Shown: positions 7,807 to 17,054 of the stretch, piece by piece
How the letters are laid out: each line of letters begins with the position of its first letter
Numbering within the stretch: position 1 is the stretch's first letter
From: Rhodococcus oxybenzonivorans
Lineage (GTDB): Bacteria; Actinomycetota; Actinomycetes; Mycobacteriales; Mycobacteriaceae
DNA length: 64,000 nt
Assembly (NCBI RefSeq): GCF_003130705.1
Contig: NZ_CP021354.1
Location: 5,332,001-5,396,000 of the forward strand
Direction of reading: 5' to 3'
The notes under the pieces: model-generated
Told to the model about the DNA's origin: nothing
The model's input: the letters and a program-made list of their open reading frames with translations, nothing else
Database searches by the model: none
Position numbers and translations under genes: made by a program

Positions 7807-9210
7807 ATGGATCTGTTGGATACCGCGGACACCACTGTCCGAAAGAGGAAGTCGGCGGACATCCCTGCCCGGCTCGACCGCCTCCCGGTCATGGCGCCGC
7901 ACATCGTCTGGATTTCGATCCTGGCCCTCAATCTGGCGCTGGAGTACTACGACAACGCACTGTTCGCCTACACGATGCCGGCAATCGCGGACAGCACCGG
8001 CCTGAGCCTGGGACAGCTCGGAACGGTCAGCAGCGCCTTCTTCGTCGGGATGGTTGCGGGCGCATTCGCCGGCGGGTGGCTGTCCGATCGGTTCGGTCGG
8101 CGGCAGGTCCTCGTGTGGTCGACGCTCCTCTACTCACTGGGGGCGCTCGCCACCGCATTCGCACCGAACTTCGAGGCAATGATTCTCGCCCGCTTCGTCA
8201 CCGGCGTCGGCGTGCAGGCAGCGACATCGGTCCTGCTGGTGTACGTCGCCGAAATGTTCCCGAGCAAGACCCGCGGCCGGTTCGTATCGATTCTCACCAT
8301 GGGATTCGTGGTCGTCGCCCCGCTCGTCGCGCTGCTCGCCCTGGTCACGATCCCGGGCGGCGGGCCCGACACGTGGCGGCACCTGTTCATCATCGGCAGT
8401 GTCGGATTGCTGATCGCACCCCTGGTCCGACTGGTCCTGCCGGAATCGGTCCGCTGGCACATCTCCCGCGGCCAGTTCGACAAAGCTGAACAGATCGTCG
8501 AAAGGCTCGAGGCCCGTGCGCTGCGCCGCGGACCCCTCAGCGACCTGCCGGTGGTCACCGGCACCGACACCGAGCAGCAGTCGCTCCGCCAGGTCCTCGG
8601 GAACCGGAGGGTGCTGCGCGTCATCACCGTCGTATCCCTGGGCTATTTCGGTGCCACCCTGGGCTACTACCTGTTCGGCAACTGGGCTCTGTACGCAATC
8701 GTCAACGGCCTCGGCTACTCCGAAACCCACGCATACAAGGTCCAGCTGATCTGGAACGTCGTCTACTGCGTCACCCCCCTCATTGCCCTAGTGGTCATGG
8801 ACAAAGTGGAACGCAAGACCCTCATCCTCATCACGTCCCTCGTCAGTGCGCTTCCGTTCGTGTTGCTGGGCGTCTCGACCAGCAGCCCGGTCGTGATGTC
8901 GGCGGGCGGCGCCGTCGCCATCACGACTGGGCTCGTGCTCACCGTGTTCTACGCCTACATCCCGGAAGCGATCCCCACCGGGGCCCGCGGCCTGGGCAGC
9001 GGGATCATCATCGGCGTCGGACGGTTCGGTGGCGCCGTCTCGGGCGTTCTGGGTGCAGCACTCTACGGCGGGTGGGGCCTCGGCGGTGTGATGATCACCG
9101 CCGCGGCCTGCTACATCGCATTCTCCCTCATCGTCGTCATGTTCGGACCTCGGACCACCAACCGTTCACTCGAAGGTGTTGCAGCGGAGGAGCTCAGCAC
9201 GAACACGTAG
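7807..9210 (+). CDS. MFS transporter (sugar/aromatic-acid symporter-like)
   Basis: The 467-residue inner-membrane protein has about twelve hydrophobic segments. The loop motif GGWLSDRFGRRQ between segments 2 and 3 is the MFS signature, and LVMDKVERKTL is the matching loop in the second half. The N-terminal LEYYDNALFAYTMPAIADSTGLS is typical of the sugar and aromatic-acid:proton symporter branches. The ATG at 7807 is preferred to an in-frame ATG at 7792 because AAAGG lies 8 bases upstream of it. It sits after the amine oxidase in a cluster with CoA ligase and thioesterase, so it may import the growth substrate or export a product. Regulation is probably by the TetR at 2377-3033. Confidence 0.88.
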   Translation: MDLLDTADTTVRKRKSADIPARLDRLPVMAPHIVWISILALNLALEYYDNALFAYTMPAIADSTGLSLGQLGTVSSAFFVGMVAGAFAGGWLSDRFGRRQVLVWSTLLYSLGALATAFAPNFEAMILARFVTGVGVQAATSVLLVYVAEMFPSKTRGRFVSILTMGFVVVAPLVALLALVTIPGGGPDTWRHLFIIGSVGLLIAPLVRLVLPESVRWHISRGQFDKAEQIVERLEARALRRGPLSDLPVVTGTDTEQQSLRQVLGNRRVLRVITVVSLGYFGATLGYYLFGNWALYAIVNGLGYSETHAYKVQLIWNVVYCVTPLIALVVMDKVERKTLILITSLVSALPFVLLGVSTSSPVVMSAGGAVAITTGLVLTVFYAYIPEAIPTGARGLGSGIIIGVGRFGGAVSGVLGAALYGGWGLGGVMITAAACYIAFSLIVVMFGPRTTNRSLEGVAAEELSTNT

Positions 9211-9221
9211 CGCCGCAGGAC

Positions 9222-9253
9222 CGCGGCGGAGCACAGCCAGTGGCTCCGCCGCG
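9222..9253. terminator. Terminator hairpin between MFS and thioesterase genes
   Basis: CGCGGCGGAGC (9222-9232) pairs perfectly with GCTCCGCCGCG (9243-9253) around a 10-base loop. It begins 12 bases after the MFS stop, in the gap between convergent genes. The strong GC stem without a T-run is the common form in actinobacteria. Confidence 0.7.
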
Positions 9254-9436
9254 ATGGCGTTCCGACATCGCCGCAACATCCTGTTCATGCCACCGCCGGG
9301 AGTCCAAACGCTCCGGTACTGGCGGTCCGGGAGCTGGTCATCCCGAGCGGGTGCCCTACGGTGCACCTGGCCGTTTATGTTCGGTTTCGCCACGTCGTTA
9401 CCGAGATCAATGCGCCGGATCTTCTGCCACGACCCT

Positions 9437-9853
9437 TCATCCGCGCCAGTGATCGGGGGTTGAGCTGAGGAGCGATTTCTCCTCCTCGGTCAGCGCCCGG
9501 CTCCGAGAGAGATCCGTGTTCCACGCGACGATCACGCTCACCGCCTCCAGCACCACGGTTCCGGTGGGAGTGGTGACCTGTTCATGAAGCCGAATGCTGG
9601 ACGTTCCGACGTGGTCGACCGCGAACGAGCAGAGCAACTTTCGGTCATCGAGGACGGCAGGCGAGCGGAAATCCAACTCCAGGCGGGCGACGACGTAGGA
9701 CCAGTCATCCGGCAATTCCCCCAAGCTGTCGAGCCAGCGACCACGGCCCTGGTCGACGATCGTGACGAGCGCCATGTGCGAGACATGTCGATACGCGTCG
9801 ATGTCCGTCCACCGAAGCTCGACCTCCACCGCACCTTCCGGCTTGTATCTCAT
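9437..9853 (-). CDS. Hotdog-fold acyl-CoA thioesterase (4HBT/FadM-like)
   Basis: The 138-residue protein shows the 4-hydroxybenzoyl-CoA thioesterase-type active-site block WTDIDAYRHVSHMALV near residues 15-30, where the aspartate is the expected catalytic residue. The length is usual for single-domain YbgC/FadM-like thioesterases, which hydrolyse acyl-CoA esters. GAGGAG lies 8 bases before the ATG at 9853. A promoter of the TetR-regulon type is found about 170 bases upstream on the same strand. It may release the acid product or recycle CoA for the ligase in this cluster. Confidence 0.85.
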   Translation of the reverse strand: MRYKPEGAVEVELRWTDIDAYRHVSHMALVTIVDQGRGRWLDSLGELPDDWSYVVARLELDFRSPAVLDDRKLLCSFAVDHVGTSSIRLHEQVTTPTGTVVLEAVSVIVAWNTDLSRSRALTEEEKSLLSSTPDHWRG

Positions 9854-10025
9854 TTGTTGTTCTCCTCGTATGAACCGTGGCCCACCTGGGTCGATCGGCG
9901 AACCGTGACGGCCGCGATGACCGCCGCAGGCATCGACAACTCCTCCAGAGTTTGATTACTACGCGCTCGCCTGTTCGCTCGAGGTGAATCTTTTGTCGTT
10001 CTCGCCGAACTCGCAGACGAGGATC

Positions 10026-10070
10026 ACTGTAAACACAAGCCGGGATTTAACACAACATTTGTGATGCAAA
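10026..10070 (-). promoter_or_regulatory. Promoter/operator upstream of thioesterase gene (TetR regulon)
   Basis: Read on the minus strand, TTGTGT (10055-10050) is followed by 18 bp and TACAGT (10031-10026), then GATCC exactly as in the copy at 7665-7675. The operator part CACAACA..TTGTGATG lies at 10051-10065. It drives the thioesterase after a leader of about 170 bases. The spacing is one base longer than at the two plus-strand copies. Confidence 0.55.
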
Positions 10071-10259
10071 TTGGTGGCGGGCGGTTGACAGAGAATCGGT
10101 TCACGGCCCGGTCTGACGATTTCCAGTGGTTAGCATCGCGCCACGCCACGCAGGTCGCCGAGAGCGCCAATCTGGTCGGCAGATTTCTGCGACTGCGCCT
10201 CGATTGGCCCGATCTGTTGCCGGTCTTTTCAGTAGCGGAAAGACCCTAGGCAATTCCTC

Positions 10260-10298
10260 CACGCCCACCTGCAGTCTGGAAGACCGCAGGTGGGCGTG
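10260..10298. terminator. Long GC hairpin in the gap before the amine oxidase end
   Basis: CACGCCCACCTGC (10260-10272) pairs perfectly with GCAGGTGGGCGTG (10286-10298), and within the loop GTCT pairs with AGAC, extending the stem. No T-run follows on either strand. It lies downstream of the amine oxidase gene (minus strand) and a crotonase remnant, so it is a likely terminator for minus-strand transcripts. Confidence 0.55.
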
Positions 10299-10429
10299 GG
10301 TCGATCGAGTCGGGTCCAGGGTGCGGGTGAGGAACTCGCGCTGGTCCTCGCCGAGGAGGCGAACTCGGCCTCGGTGACGAGCGGCGCTGCCTCGGAATAG
10401 GCGAGCACGTCGGAGATCTCGTTCGGCGC

Positions 10430-10572
10430 TCACGACGATGTCGATCAGGTTCGAGCGCTGCGCTTCCGTCCGCCGAGAAGCGACTGCCCAGCAGGATGCG
10501 TTCTTTGGCCTTCGCCGCGCCGACTGCCTGAGGCAGCAGATACGAGATGCCACCGGTCACCGACAATGACAC
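10430..10572 (-). pseudogene. Enoyl-CoA hydratase (crotonase) remnant
   Basis: The minus strand encodes TGGISYLLPQAVGAAKAKE and LLGSRFSA, which match the central helix region of crotonases (G-G-x-x-L-P-x-x-V-G, then L-L-G-x-x-F-S-A). After GCGGAC at about 10468 the frame shifts by one base, and the homologous NLIDIVV continues in another frame. No N-terminal oxyanion-hole segment is present and the rest is not recognisable. It is a relic of a CoA-dependent catabolic gene that once followed the amine oxidase. The remainder of the gap from 9854 to 10623 holds the promoter and hairpin listed separately and nothing else I can identify. Confidence 0.6.
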
Positions 10573-10623
10573 ATCGACCTCAGGAAGTTCTTGTCACAGC
10601 TACCTCCTCCTTGGGAGATTTGT

Positions 10624-12000
10624 TCACCACTGTCGGCCAAGGCTTGCCAGGACTGCCTTGGCCGCGTGCTGGCCTGAGGTGGCGGCGTCGGCAAGCGTCG
10701 GCAAATCGCCTTGGTAGTCACCGGCGAAATAGACCGTGTCGAGCGGATTATGCAGCGTTGGAAGCGAGTTCCGGCGCCCGGGTGCCCAGAAGGGCACGAC
10801 ACGGCGGTGGCGGCGGATGATGCTGGTGCCCAATTTTCCTGCGAGCTCAGGGAACACCGTGAGCAAGTCCTCGGAAAAGCGCGCGACGATCTCTTCGTCG
10901 GACAGGTCGAACAGTTGGTCGGCCTGTGCGCCGCCGGCGAAGCAGGCTACGGCGCCGCCTGGTTTGCGGTCATCACCGCGACGCTGTGCCGCGGCATGGT
11001 TGAACATCGCCTGGAACGACAGCTGCGGGGTCGACACTGCGATGAAGTCGTCCCAGCGCTGCTCTCCGGTTTCTTCGGTGAAGAATCCGACGATCACGTA
11101 CCGGCCGTAGGTTATGTCGTTCAGCGCGTTCCAGTGCTGCTGAGGCAGATCCGGGAGGATCCTCTTGGCGATGTCGGCGGGGGCGGTCACGACCGCGCGC
11201 TTGGCGCGCAGGCGTGCCGGACGGTCACCGTCGAGGTAGTCGACGACCACGCCGTCACCGTCGCGCCGCACCGATTGCACTGGCGAGTTCAGCCGAACCC
11301 GGCTACCGAGATCCTCGGCCAACACGTCGGTCAAGGTTTGATTGCCTCCCACCGGCAGGGAGAAGTTCGGGACCTTGGCCGGGTCGGACAGTGCCAGGCC
11401 CACCGAGGTGACGAATTGGGTGGCGGCGGTTTCCTCGACCTCGCATCCCATCCACTGGGCCGACCACGCGCGCACGATCGCGGTGGCCAGTTCCGATCGC
11501 ACTCCCTCGAGCAGGTAGGACGCGAGCTTGGTGTCGAGCTTGGCGCGAACCCGTCGCGCGGTCCGGCTCTGCGACTGCAGGAACGGGGTGACAGCGAGGA
11601 TGCGTGCACCGACGATGGCCATGCCGATCCGGTCCATGATTGTCATCCGCGAACCGAACATCAGCTCCACGGGGTTGGAGGTGTCGACCAATCCGCCGTT
11701 CAGATACAGCCCGACACCCTTGCCCGCGAGCGAACCCATCTCGATGTTGTGCCGCTGGAGTGCATCGAAGAGCGGGCCGGTGCCCTCGGTGAATTGCGTG
11801 CCGACGTTGATCCAGTAGTCGCCCTGGCGAACACTGTCGACGCGTCCACCTGTGCGATCGGTGGACTCGAGCACCACAACGTCGGCGTCGGGTAGCAGCG
11901 TTGTCGCTGCCATCAACCCCGACATTCCGGCGCCGATGACGACCACCTCGGTGGTCTCCTCACCTGGTACGTAGGTTTCCTGTGCCTCCGGTTTTGTCAC
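10624..12000 (-). CDS. Flavin monoamine oxidase family protein
   Basis: The 458-residue protein has the FAD motif VVIGAGMSGLMAATTL near residues 19-34 followed by VLESTDRTGGRVDSV. Its C-terminus VYFAGDYQGDLPTLADAATS is typical of flavin amine oxidases. It is expected to oxidise an amine with oxygen. It is divergent in sequence from the amine oxidase at 5945-7243, sharing only family motifs. It follows the FadE5-like gene with a 51-base gap and probably forms an operon with it. A decayed crotonase gene lies directly downstream. No signal peptide is visible, so it should be cytoplasmic. Confidence 0.87.
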   Translation of the reverse strand: MTKPEAQETYVPGEETTEVVVIGAGMSGLMAATTLLPDADVVVLESTDRTGGRVDSVRQGDYWINVGTQFTEGTGPLFDALQRHNIEMGSLAGKGVGLYLNGGLVDTSNPVELMFGSRMTIMDRIGMAIVGARILAVTPFLQSQSRTARRVRAKLDTKLASYLLEGVRSELATAIVRAWSAQWMGCEVEETAATQFVTSVGLALSDPAKVPNFSLPVGGNQTLTDVLAEDLGSRVRLNSPVQSVRRDGDGVVVDYLDGDRPARLRAKRAVVTAPADIAKRILPDLPQQHWNALNDITYGRYVIVGFFTEETGEQRWDDFIAVSTPQLSFQAMFNHAAAQRRGDDRKPGGAVACFAGGAQADQLFDLSDEEIVARFSEDLLTVFPELAGKLGTSIIRRHRRVVPFWAPGRRNSLPTLHNPLDTVYFAGDYQGDLPTLADAATSGQHAAKAVLASLGRQW

Positions 12001-12051
12001 TGCTGTTCCTCACTTTCTTTCAGGAATCATGGAAACGGGCGAATCGCTGCG

Positions 12052-13878
12052 TCAGAATCCGGCCTCGTCGAGGGTCATGACGGTCAGATCCGTGGCGGAG
12101 ACCACTGCCAGTTCGGCGGTGACATGAGGCAGCACGGAGTTGGCGAAGAACGAGGCCACTGCGAGCTTGCCGGTGTAAAACGCTGTCTCGCTTCCGGCAT
12201 CAATTGCGGTGAGCGCAGTTTCGGCGGCGACGATGAGGCGCCATGCCACCAGCAGGTCGCCCATGAGGAGCAGGAACCGAACGGCGTTCAGGCCGATGTA
12301 GTACAGCTCCCGCGGCTCTTTCACAGCGTTCAGAAGATGGGTGGTGAGCCTGCCGATAGTCTCCTGCACATCCTCGAGTGCCTGGGAGAGCAATATCTTC
12401 TCGTTCTTCAGCCGCCCCCCGTCGGCATCGGACTGGGCGGTGACGCGGACTTGCCCGAGCAGGTGCGTCAGGGCCACGCCGTTGTCGCGGGCGATCTTGC
12501 GGAAGAAGAAGTCCTGCGCCTGGATCGCGGTGGTGCCCTCGTAGAGTGAGTCGATCTTGGCGTCACGGATGTACTGCTCGACGGGATAGTCCTGCAGGAA
12601 GCCGGAACCACCGAAGGTTTGCAGGGATTCGGTGAGGTACTGGTAGGCGCGTTCGGAGCCGACGCCTTTGACGATGGGCAACAGCAGGTCGTTGACGCGG
12701 GCGGCGACATCGGCGTCGGCGCCGGAGATGTGCCGGGCGACGACGGGATCCTGGTGACCGGCGGTGTAAAGATAGATCGATCGCAGCCCTTCGGCGTATG
12801 CCTTTTGCATCATCAGCGAACGGCGCACATCGGCGTGGTGGATGATGCTCACCTTCTGTGCCGTCTTGTCCGAGGCTCGGGCCGCATCGCTGCCCTGGAC
12901 TCTGGTCTTCGCGTAGTCGAGTGCGTTGAGATAGCCGGTGGACAGTGTCGCGATGGCCTTGGTGCCGACCATCATCCGGGCCTCTTCGATGATCTTGAAC
13001 ATCTGGGCGATGCCGCTGTGGACGTCACCGACCAGGTACCCGACGGCGGGGATGCCGTGCCCGCCGAAGGTCAGTTCGCAGGTGGCCGAGGCCTTCAGCC
13101 CCATTTTGTGCTCGACGTTGGTGACGAAGACGCCGTTGCGTTCGCCGGGTTCACAGGTGTCGTGGTCGAAGTGGAATTTGGGGACGATGAACAGGCTCAG
13201 CCCCTTGGTGCCGGAGACGGCACCGCGAGGGCGGGCCAGCACCAGATGCATGATGTTCTCGAAAAGGTCGTCGGAGTCGGCGGAGGTGATGAAGCGCTTG
13301 ACGCCTTCGAGATGCCAGGAGCCGTCGGCCTGTTCGATCGCCGTGGTGCGGCCGGCCCCGACGTCGGAACCGGCGTCCGGCTCGGTCAGGACCATGGTCG
13401 CGCCCCAGTTGCGCTCGACCGCCTGCGCAGCCCATCGTCGCTGCTGTTCGGTGCCGATGTCGACGAGGACATTCGCCATCAACGAGCCGCTCAGATACAT
13501 GTAGGCGGCCGGTTGCGCACCGAGAACCTGTTCGCTGATCGCCCAGTTCAGCATCGACGGTGCGGGCACCCCGCCGACCACCTCGCTCTTGGCGATCCGC
13601 CACCACTGCGCGTCCTGCCACGCCCGCACCGCTCGCTTGAAAGACTCCGGGATTCGTACCGAGTGCGATTCCGTGTCGAAGATCGGCGGGTTGCGATCGG
13701 TGTCGGCATACGGCTCCGCTACCGGACCCTCGGCGAGCCGCGCGGCCTCGGCCAGCATCATCCGCACGGTGTCGCCGTCCAGGTCGCCGAACGCCCCGGA
13801 ATCGAGCACGGCGTCCAGGCCGTAGACCTCGAACAGGTTGAACTCGAGATCGCGGACGTTGCTCTTGTAATGGCCCAT
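12052..13878 (-). CDS. fadE5: Acyl-CoA dehydrogenase, FadE5 type
   Basis: The start [18 protein letters not shown] is the hallmark N-terminus of the large (about 610-residue) actinobacterial FadE5 group, and this protein is 608 residues. Visible family features are [16 protein letters not shown], the FAD-contacting FITSADSDD region, and [23 protein letters not shown] with [12 protein letters not shown] in the C-terminal helical domain. The enzyme introduces a trans-2 double bond into acyl-CoA with FAD. The ATG at 13878 was chosen over the longer open frame because GAGGG precedes it and family members begin at this sequence. A TetR gene (14112) is divergent from it and may control it. Confidence 0.92.
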   Translation of the reverse strand: MGHYKSNVRDLEFNLFEVYGLDAVLDSGAFGDLDGDTVRMMLAEAARLAEGPVAEPYADTDRNPPIFDTESHSVRIPESFKRAVRAWQDAQWWRIAKSEVVGGVPAPSMLNWAISEQVLGAQPAAYMYLSGSLMANVLVDIGTEQQRRWAAQAVERNWGATMVLTEPDAGSDVGAGRTTAIEQADGSWHLEGVKRFITSADSDDLFENIMHLVLARPRGAVSGTKGLSLFIVPKFHFDHDTCEPGERNGVFVTNVEHKMGLKASATCELTFGGHGIPAVGYLVGDVHSGIAQMFKIIEEARMMVGTKAIATLSTGYLNALDYAKTRVQGSDAARASDKTAQKVSIIHHADVRRSLMMQKAYAEGLRSIYLYTAGHQDPVVARHISGADADVAARVNDLLLPIVKGVGSERAYQYLTESLQTFGGSGFLQDYPVEQYIRDAKIDSLYEGTTAIQAQDFFFRKIARDNGVALTHLLGQVRVTAQSDADGGRLKNEKILLSQALEDVQETIGRLTTHLLNAVKEPRELYYIGLNAVRFLLLMGDLLVAWRLIVAAETALTAIDAGSETAFYTGKLAVASFFANSVLPHVTAELAVVSATDLTVMTLDEAGF

Positions 13879-14095
13879 CAGACCCTCACCTCTCGATCGG
13901 GCCCGCCGCGGTCGGGCGGGCGGAAATGGTTCCGATGTAGTCCCGTGCCCGGCGATATCGCCGAGCGGCATGGGCCGCAGGGGTTTGCTTTGTGCCACGC
14001 AGTCATCGGTGACGTATCGGACGGCCGTCGGCACCGGGAGCCCGACGGCTCCTGGGTGACGCCTTGTGGAAAACCTGCACGCGAAAAGTTGTGCG

Positions 14096-14112
14096 TGATA
14101 AATTAACTATCA
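14096..14112. promoter_or_regulatory. Putative operator at TetR start
   Basis: TGATA (14096-14100) and TATCA (14108-14112) form an inverted repeat across an AT-rich centre that reaches the first base of the TetR ATG. It lies in the intergenic region between the divergent FadE5 and TetR genes, so binding could autoregulate and repress both. This rests on symmetry and position only. Confidence 0.35.
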
Positions 14113-14735
14113 TGACAGTAAATCAAGTTGGGCGTCCCAGCAAGGCCAAAGAGCGGATTCCCGAAATACTCGAAGCCACGTTCGCTGTCGTCGTGCGCGA
14201 GGGCCTGGCCGGTGTCACCTTTTCGAAGGTCGCCGAAGCGGCAGGGCTGCAGCGCACGTTGGTCCTGCACTACTTCGGGTCTCGCGACGAGTTGATCGGC
14301 GCATTCATCGACCACGTCGTCGGTGCGATGGGCACCGCGATCGTGCATCGCAATGACGATCTGCCGCTGCCGCAGCGCGTGGCGGCGGCCTACGCTCCCG
14401 GCGCGTACCGCACCCGCGACGACATGGTGGTATGGGCCGAGCTGGTGGCGCTGAGCGCTCGTGACCAGGCGGTGCGCGAGCGGCTGCACAAGCTGTGGAC
14501 CGGGCGATGGCTGCCCGATCTGGAGGCTGTCCTAGCCGACCGCCATCCCGCCGCGTCCGCCGACGATGTCTCGGCCACGGCCTACGCGCTGGCGTGCCTG
14601 TTCGAAGCGCACTGGGCGCTGGACATCCAGGGTGTCGTCGACGAGCACAGACAGCAGCACATCGAACGCGCGGCCGAAATCATCCTCGGCAGTCTCGAGG
14701 TGCGCGGCGGATCCGATTCCGACCCTCAGCGGTGA
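14112..14735 (+). CDS. TetR-family transcriptional regulator
   Basis: The 207-residue protein has an N-terminal helix-turn-helix (ILEATFAVVVREGLAGVTFS then KVAEAAGLQRTLVLHYFGSR) and a C-terminal domain with the usual TetR length. The ATG at 14112 gives MTVNQVGRPSKAKERI, a normal basic N-terminal arm. It is divergent from the FadE5-like/amine oxidase operon and most likely represses it, responding to an acyl-CoA or amine. A small palindrome overlaps its start. Confidence 0.85.
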   Translation: MTVNQVGRPSKAKERIPEILEATFAVVVREGLAGVTFSKVAEAAGLQRTLVLHYFGSRDELIGAFIDHVVGAMGTAIVHRNDDLPLPQRVAAAYAPGAYRTRDDMVVWAELVALSARDQAVRERLHKLWTGRWLPDLEAVLADRHPAASADDVSATAYALACLFEAHWALDIQGVVDEHRQQHIERAAEIILGSLEVRGGSDSDPQR

Positions 14736-14868
14736 TCAGAAGTCACGAACGCACCGGAATCCTCGCTGTGACAGCGGGGTTCGGTATCGCTGATGTCGAT
14801 GGAGAAATGTATGCAGCCTGACGCTTGCCTTCTCGACCGTCCTGACCGAGCTGGATAAGTGGTGCGTC

Positions 14869-16110
14869 ATGTGGCGCTACAGTGCGACAGTGGACTCACT
14901 ATGGCCGCGACCGAGCCGACGCGTCGCCGAGCTGATGCGCGACATCGCCGAGCGCCTGCTGGCCTCGACGAGCGCCGCAGTCGACGCGGTGCTGGCCGCT
15001 GCCCACGAGGGCGCCGAGTACCGCGCGCTGGTGGAGGACCCGCAGCTCGCGGCGGCCGACCGTCATATGAGCAAGGCTCACTTCAGGCACTGGCTGTCGG
15101 CCACCCTGCAGAATCCCGGGGCGCGAGTCGCGCCGTGCGTCGACCCGGAGGTCCTGCAGTTCGCGCGCGACCTGGTGCGACGCGGCCTGGACATGCACGA
15201 CCTCGGTTCGTGGCGGGGTGCCCAGCACGTTGTGTGGGACCTGTGGGTCGACGCCTGCTTCGCGGCGACCGCCGATGTCGAGGAGCTCCGCGACCTGGTG
15301 AAGGTGTCCGAGCGGTCGATGGTGACCTTCATCGACGATTCGATCGCGGCGCTCGACGAGTACGTCGAACAGGAACGCGCGGACCTCGCGCGGGGCGCCA
15401 ACGCCGAGCGGCACTCCACCGTCCAGCTCTTGCTCGAAGGTGCCCCGATCGGCCGGGCGCTGGCCGAATCGCGTCTCGGGTATGCGCTGACGGGCAGCCA
15501 CGTGGCCGCGATCATCTGGAGCGGCTCCACCGACGAGGCCGCGGGTCTCGACGCGGTCGCCGAGGCCGTGATGAGGATATGCGCGGCCCCGCGCCGGTTC
15601 ACCCTGAACGCGAGCGCGACCGCGCTGTGGGTGTGGGTGCCGGCGGACACGGTCCCGCCTGCCGAGACGGCGGAGGACACCCTGGCGGCCTACCCGGGGA
15701 TCCATGTCGCGTTCGGACGTTGCGGCCGGGATCTCGACGGATTTCGCCGTAGCCACCTGGACGCCGCCGCCGCTCAGCGATTACTGACGCGGATAGGCTC
15801 GGCGCGCCCCGTCGTCCGGTACGAGGACGTGGCGTTGGTGTCGGTGCTCACGGCCGACATGGCGCAAGCCGATCAGTTCGTCACCGACACCCTGGGAGAC
15901 CTCGCGACCGCCGACCCAGTGCTGCGGCAGACGGTGCTGACCTACGTCCGGGAACGGTTCAACGGCTCCGCCGCCGCGGAGCGAATGTTCACCCACCGCA
16001 ACACGATCGAGCGACGGCTTGCCCGCGCCGACCAGCTGCTGCCCGTGCCGCTCGCCGACAACGCCGCCAGCGTGGTCGCCGCGCTCATGCTCGTGCAGTT
16101 GCGCGACTGA
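14869..16110 (+). CDS. PucR-family transcriptional regulator
   Basis: The C-terminus VLTYVRERFNGSAAAERMF followed by THRNTIERRLARAD is the PucR helix-turn-helix (HTH_30), and the 413-residue length with a central GGDEF-like domain fits the PucR/CdaR family. Such proteins activate amine, purine or amino-acid catabolic genes in response to an effector. The gene is convergent with the end of the long minus-strand amine operon at 16176-28792 and is the nearest regulator to it. The ATG at 14869 lacks a clear ribosome-binding site, and in-frame starts at 14935 (MRDIAERL) are possible. Confidence 0.85.
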   Translation: MWRYSATVDSLWPRPSRRVAELMRDIAERLLASTSAAVDAVLAAAHEGAEYRALVEDPQLAAADRHMSKAHFRHWLSATLQNPGARVAPCVDPEVLQFARDLVRRGLDMHDLGSWRGAQHVVWDLWVDACFAATADVEELRDLVKVSERSMVTFIDDSIAALDEYVEQERADLARGANAERHSTVQLLLEGAPIGRALAESRLGYALTGSHVAAIIWSGSTDEAAGLDAVAEAVMRICAAPRRFTLNASATALWVWVPADTVPPAETAEDTLAAYPGIHVAFGRCGRDLDGFRRSHLDAAAAQRLLTRIGSARPVVRYEDVALVSVLTADMAQADQFVTDTLGDLATADPVLRQTVLTYVRERFNGSAAAERMFTHRNTIERRLARADQLLPVPLADNAASVVAALMLVQLRD

Positions 16111-16123
16111 CGGGCGGTGCCCG
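16111..16123. terminator. Short hairpin between convergent genes
   Basis: CGGGC-GGT-GCCCG starts right after the PucR stop codon, in the 65-base gap to the convergent imine-reductase-like gene. The stem is only 5 bp with a 3-base loop and no T-run, so it is a weak terminator candidate. Confidence 0.3.
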
Positions 16124-16175
16124 CTGCGGCTTTGTGAGCGCCGCTGCCCGAGTTCGCTCGATCGGGCGAGACCGC

Positions 16176-17054
16176 TCACCCGGTGGCGATGATTCTCGTC
16201 TGGGCTGCGAAGCCGAGGTCACCTAGTCCGGCATCGACAGCCGCGGTCAGATTCTCGATCGTGGCGGCGAACACCCGGGGGTTCAGCCCGGTTTCCTTCA
16301 TGACGTCGATGGCCCCGTCCAGGCCCTGGGCGTAGGTGGCGATGGTTGCTTGATCTGTGGTGAAATCGCCGCTGGCAATGGCAGTTACGACCCTCGCCGT
16401 CTCACTCTGGACGGACGCGAAGGCGGCAGGCGTCAAGGCGTCGAGGAGGGGCTGATCAACTCCCTGCCCGAGCATGTAGGTCGATGCCTCCACATAGGCG
16501 CTGACCGCCGGGACCAGGAACATACCGACAAGTCCTACGTTCAGAACGCTTGCGATCTTGACGTCTCGGGACACCCAGACGGACACCGGGGTCAGCAAGG
16601 TCAGGCTCTCGCCGTGCTCGGCCCAGGCAGTTTCGGATCCGGAATAGAGGATCGCCGCCCCCTCGGTGCCGATCTCTGCGGGATACCCGAGGATCGACCC
16701 GTCCAAGTACTCGGCACCGCGTTCGCCGGCCCAGAGCCCGAAGGATTCGACTTCCGAGGGAGCGCCGGTGCCCACATTGACGAGCGTGGTGCCGGTCAAA
16801 TCCGGCACGGGCTCGAGGGCCGCGAGGGCGGCGTCGTAGGTGGCGAAGCACGCCAGGACAAGCGGCGCGGCAGCGATGGCGTCGCCAATTTCCCGCATGG
16901 GCGCAATCGCGTTGTCGGTCAGTGCGGCTGCCCGGTGGTGCGTGCGGTTCCAGACGGCGACGGTCTTGCCACCGCCGGCGAGTGCCCGTGCGAGCGCCGA
17001 CCCCATCAGGCCACAGCCGAGCACTGTGACGTCATGCGAGGTGGTCTTGTCCAT
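16176..17054 (-). CDS. NAD(P)-dependent oxidoreductase, imine-reductase/beta-hydroxyacid dehydrogenase-like
   Basis: The 292-residue protein has an N-terminal Rossmann motif VLGCGLMGSALARAL with VWNRT at the end of the second strand, which favours NADPH. An all-helical C-terminal half of the 6-phosphogluconate/3-hydroxyisobutyrate dehydrogenase type follows. The lysine normally found in GxxxKxxNN of beta-hydroxyacid dehydrogenases is not at that place (VKIASVLNVG instead). This favours an imine reductase-like function over hydroxyacid oxidation, but it is an inference. GGAGAAGAG directly precedes the ATG at 17054. It is the last gene of the minus-strand amine operon, 101 bases after the aldehyde dehydrogenase, where it might reduce a cyclic imine formed from an amino aldehyde. 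Confidence 0.75.
   Translation of the reverse strand: MDKTTSHDVTVLGCGLMGSALARALAGGGKTVAVWNRTHHRAAALTDNAIAPMREIGDAIAAAPLVLACFATYDAALAALEPVPDLTGTTLVNVGTGAPSEVESFGLWAGERGAEYLDGSILGYPAEIGTEGAAILYSGSETAWAEHGESLTLLTPVSVWVSRDVKIASVLNVGLVGMFLVPAVSAYVEASTYMLGQGVDQPLLDALTPAAFASVQSETARVVTAIASGDFTTDQATIATYAQGLDGAIDVMKETGLNPRVFAATIENLTAAVDAGLGDLGFAAQTRIIATG

Noticed and set aside
10711..11895. A 394-residue plus-strand frame opposite the amine oxidase
   Set aside because: No domain or start signal is seen; the minus-strand product has two FAD motifs and the expected family length.
12619..14106. A 495-residue plus-strand frame opposite the FadE5 gene
   Set aside because: Its translation is a Val/Gly/Asp/Arg-rich shadow. 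The minus strand has all the acyl-CoA dehydrogenase motifs and a proper ribosome-binding site.
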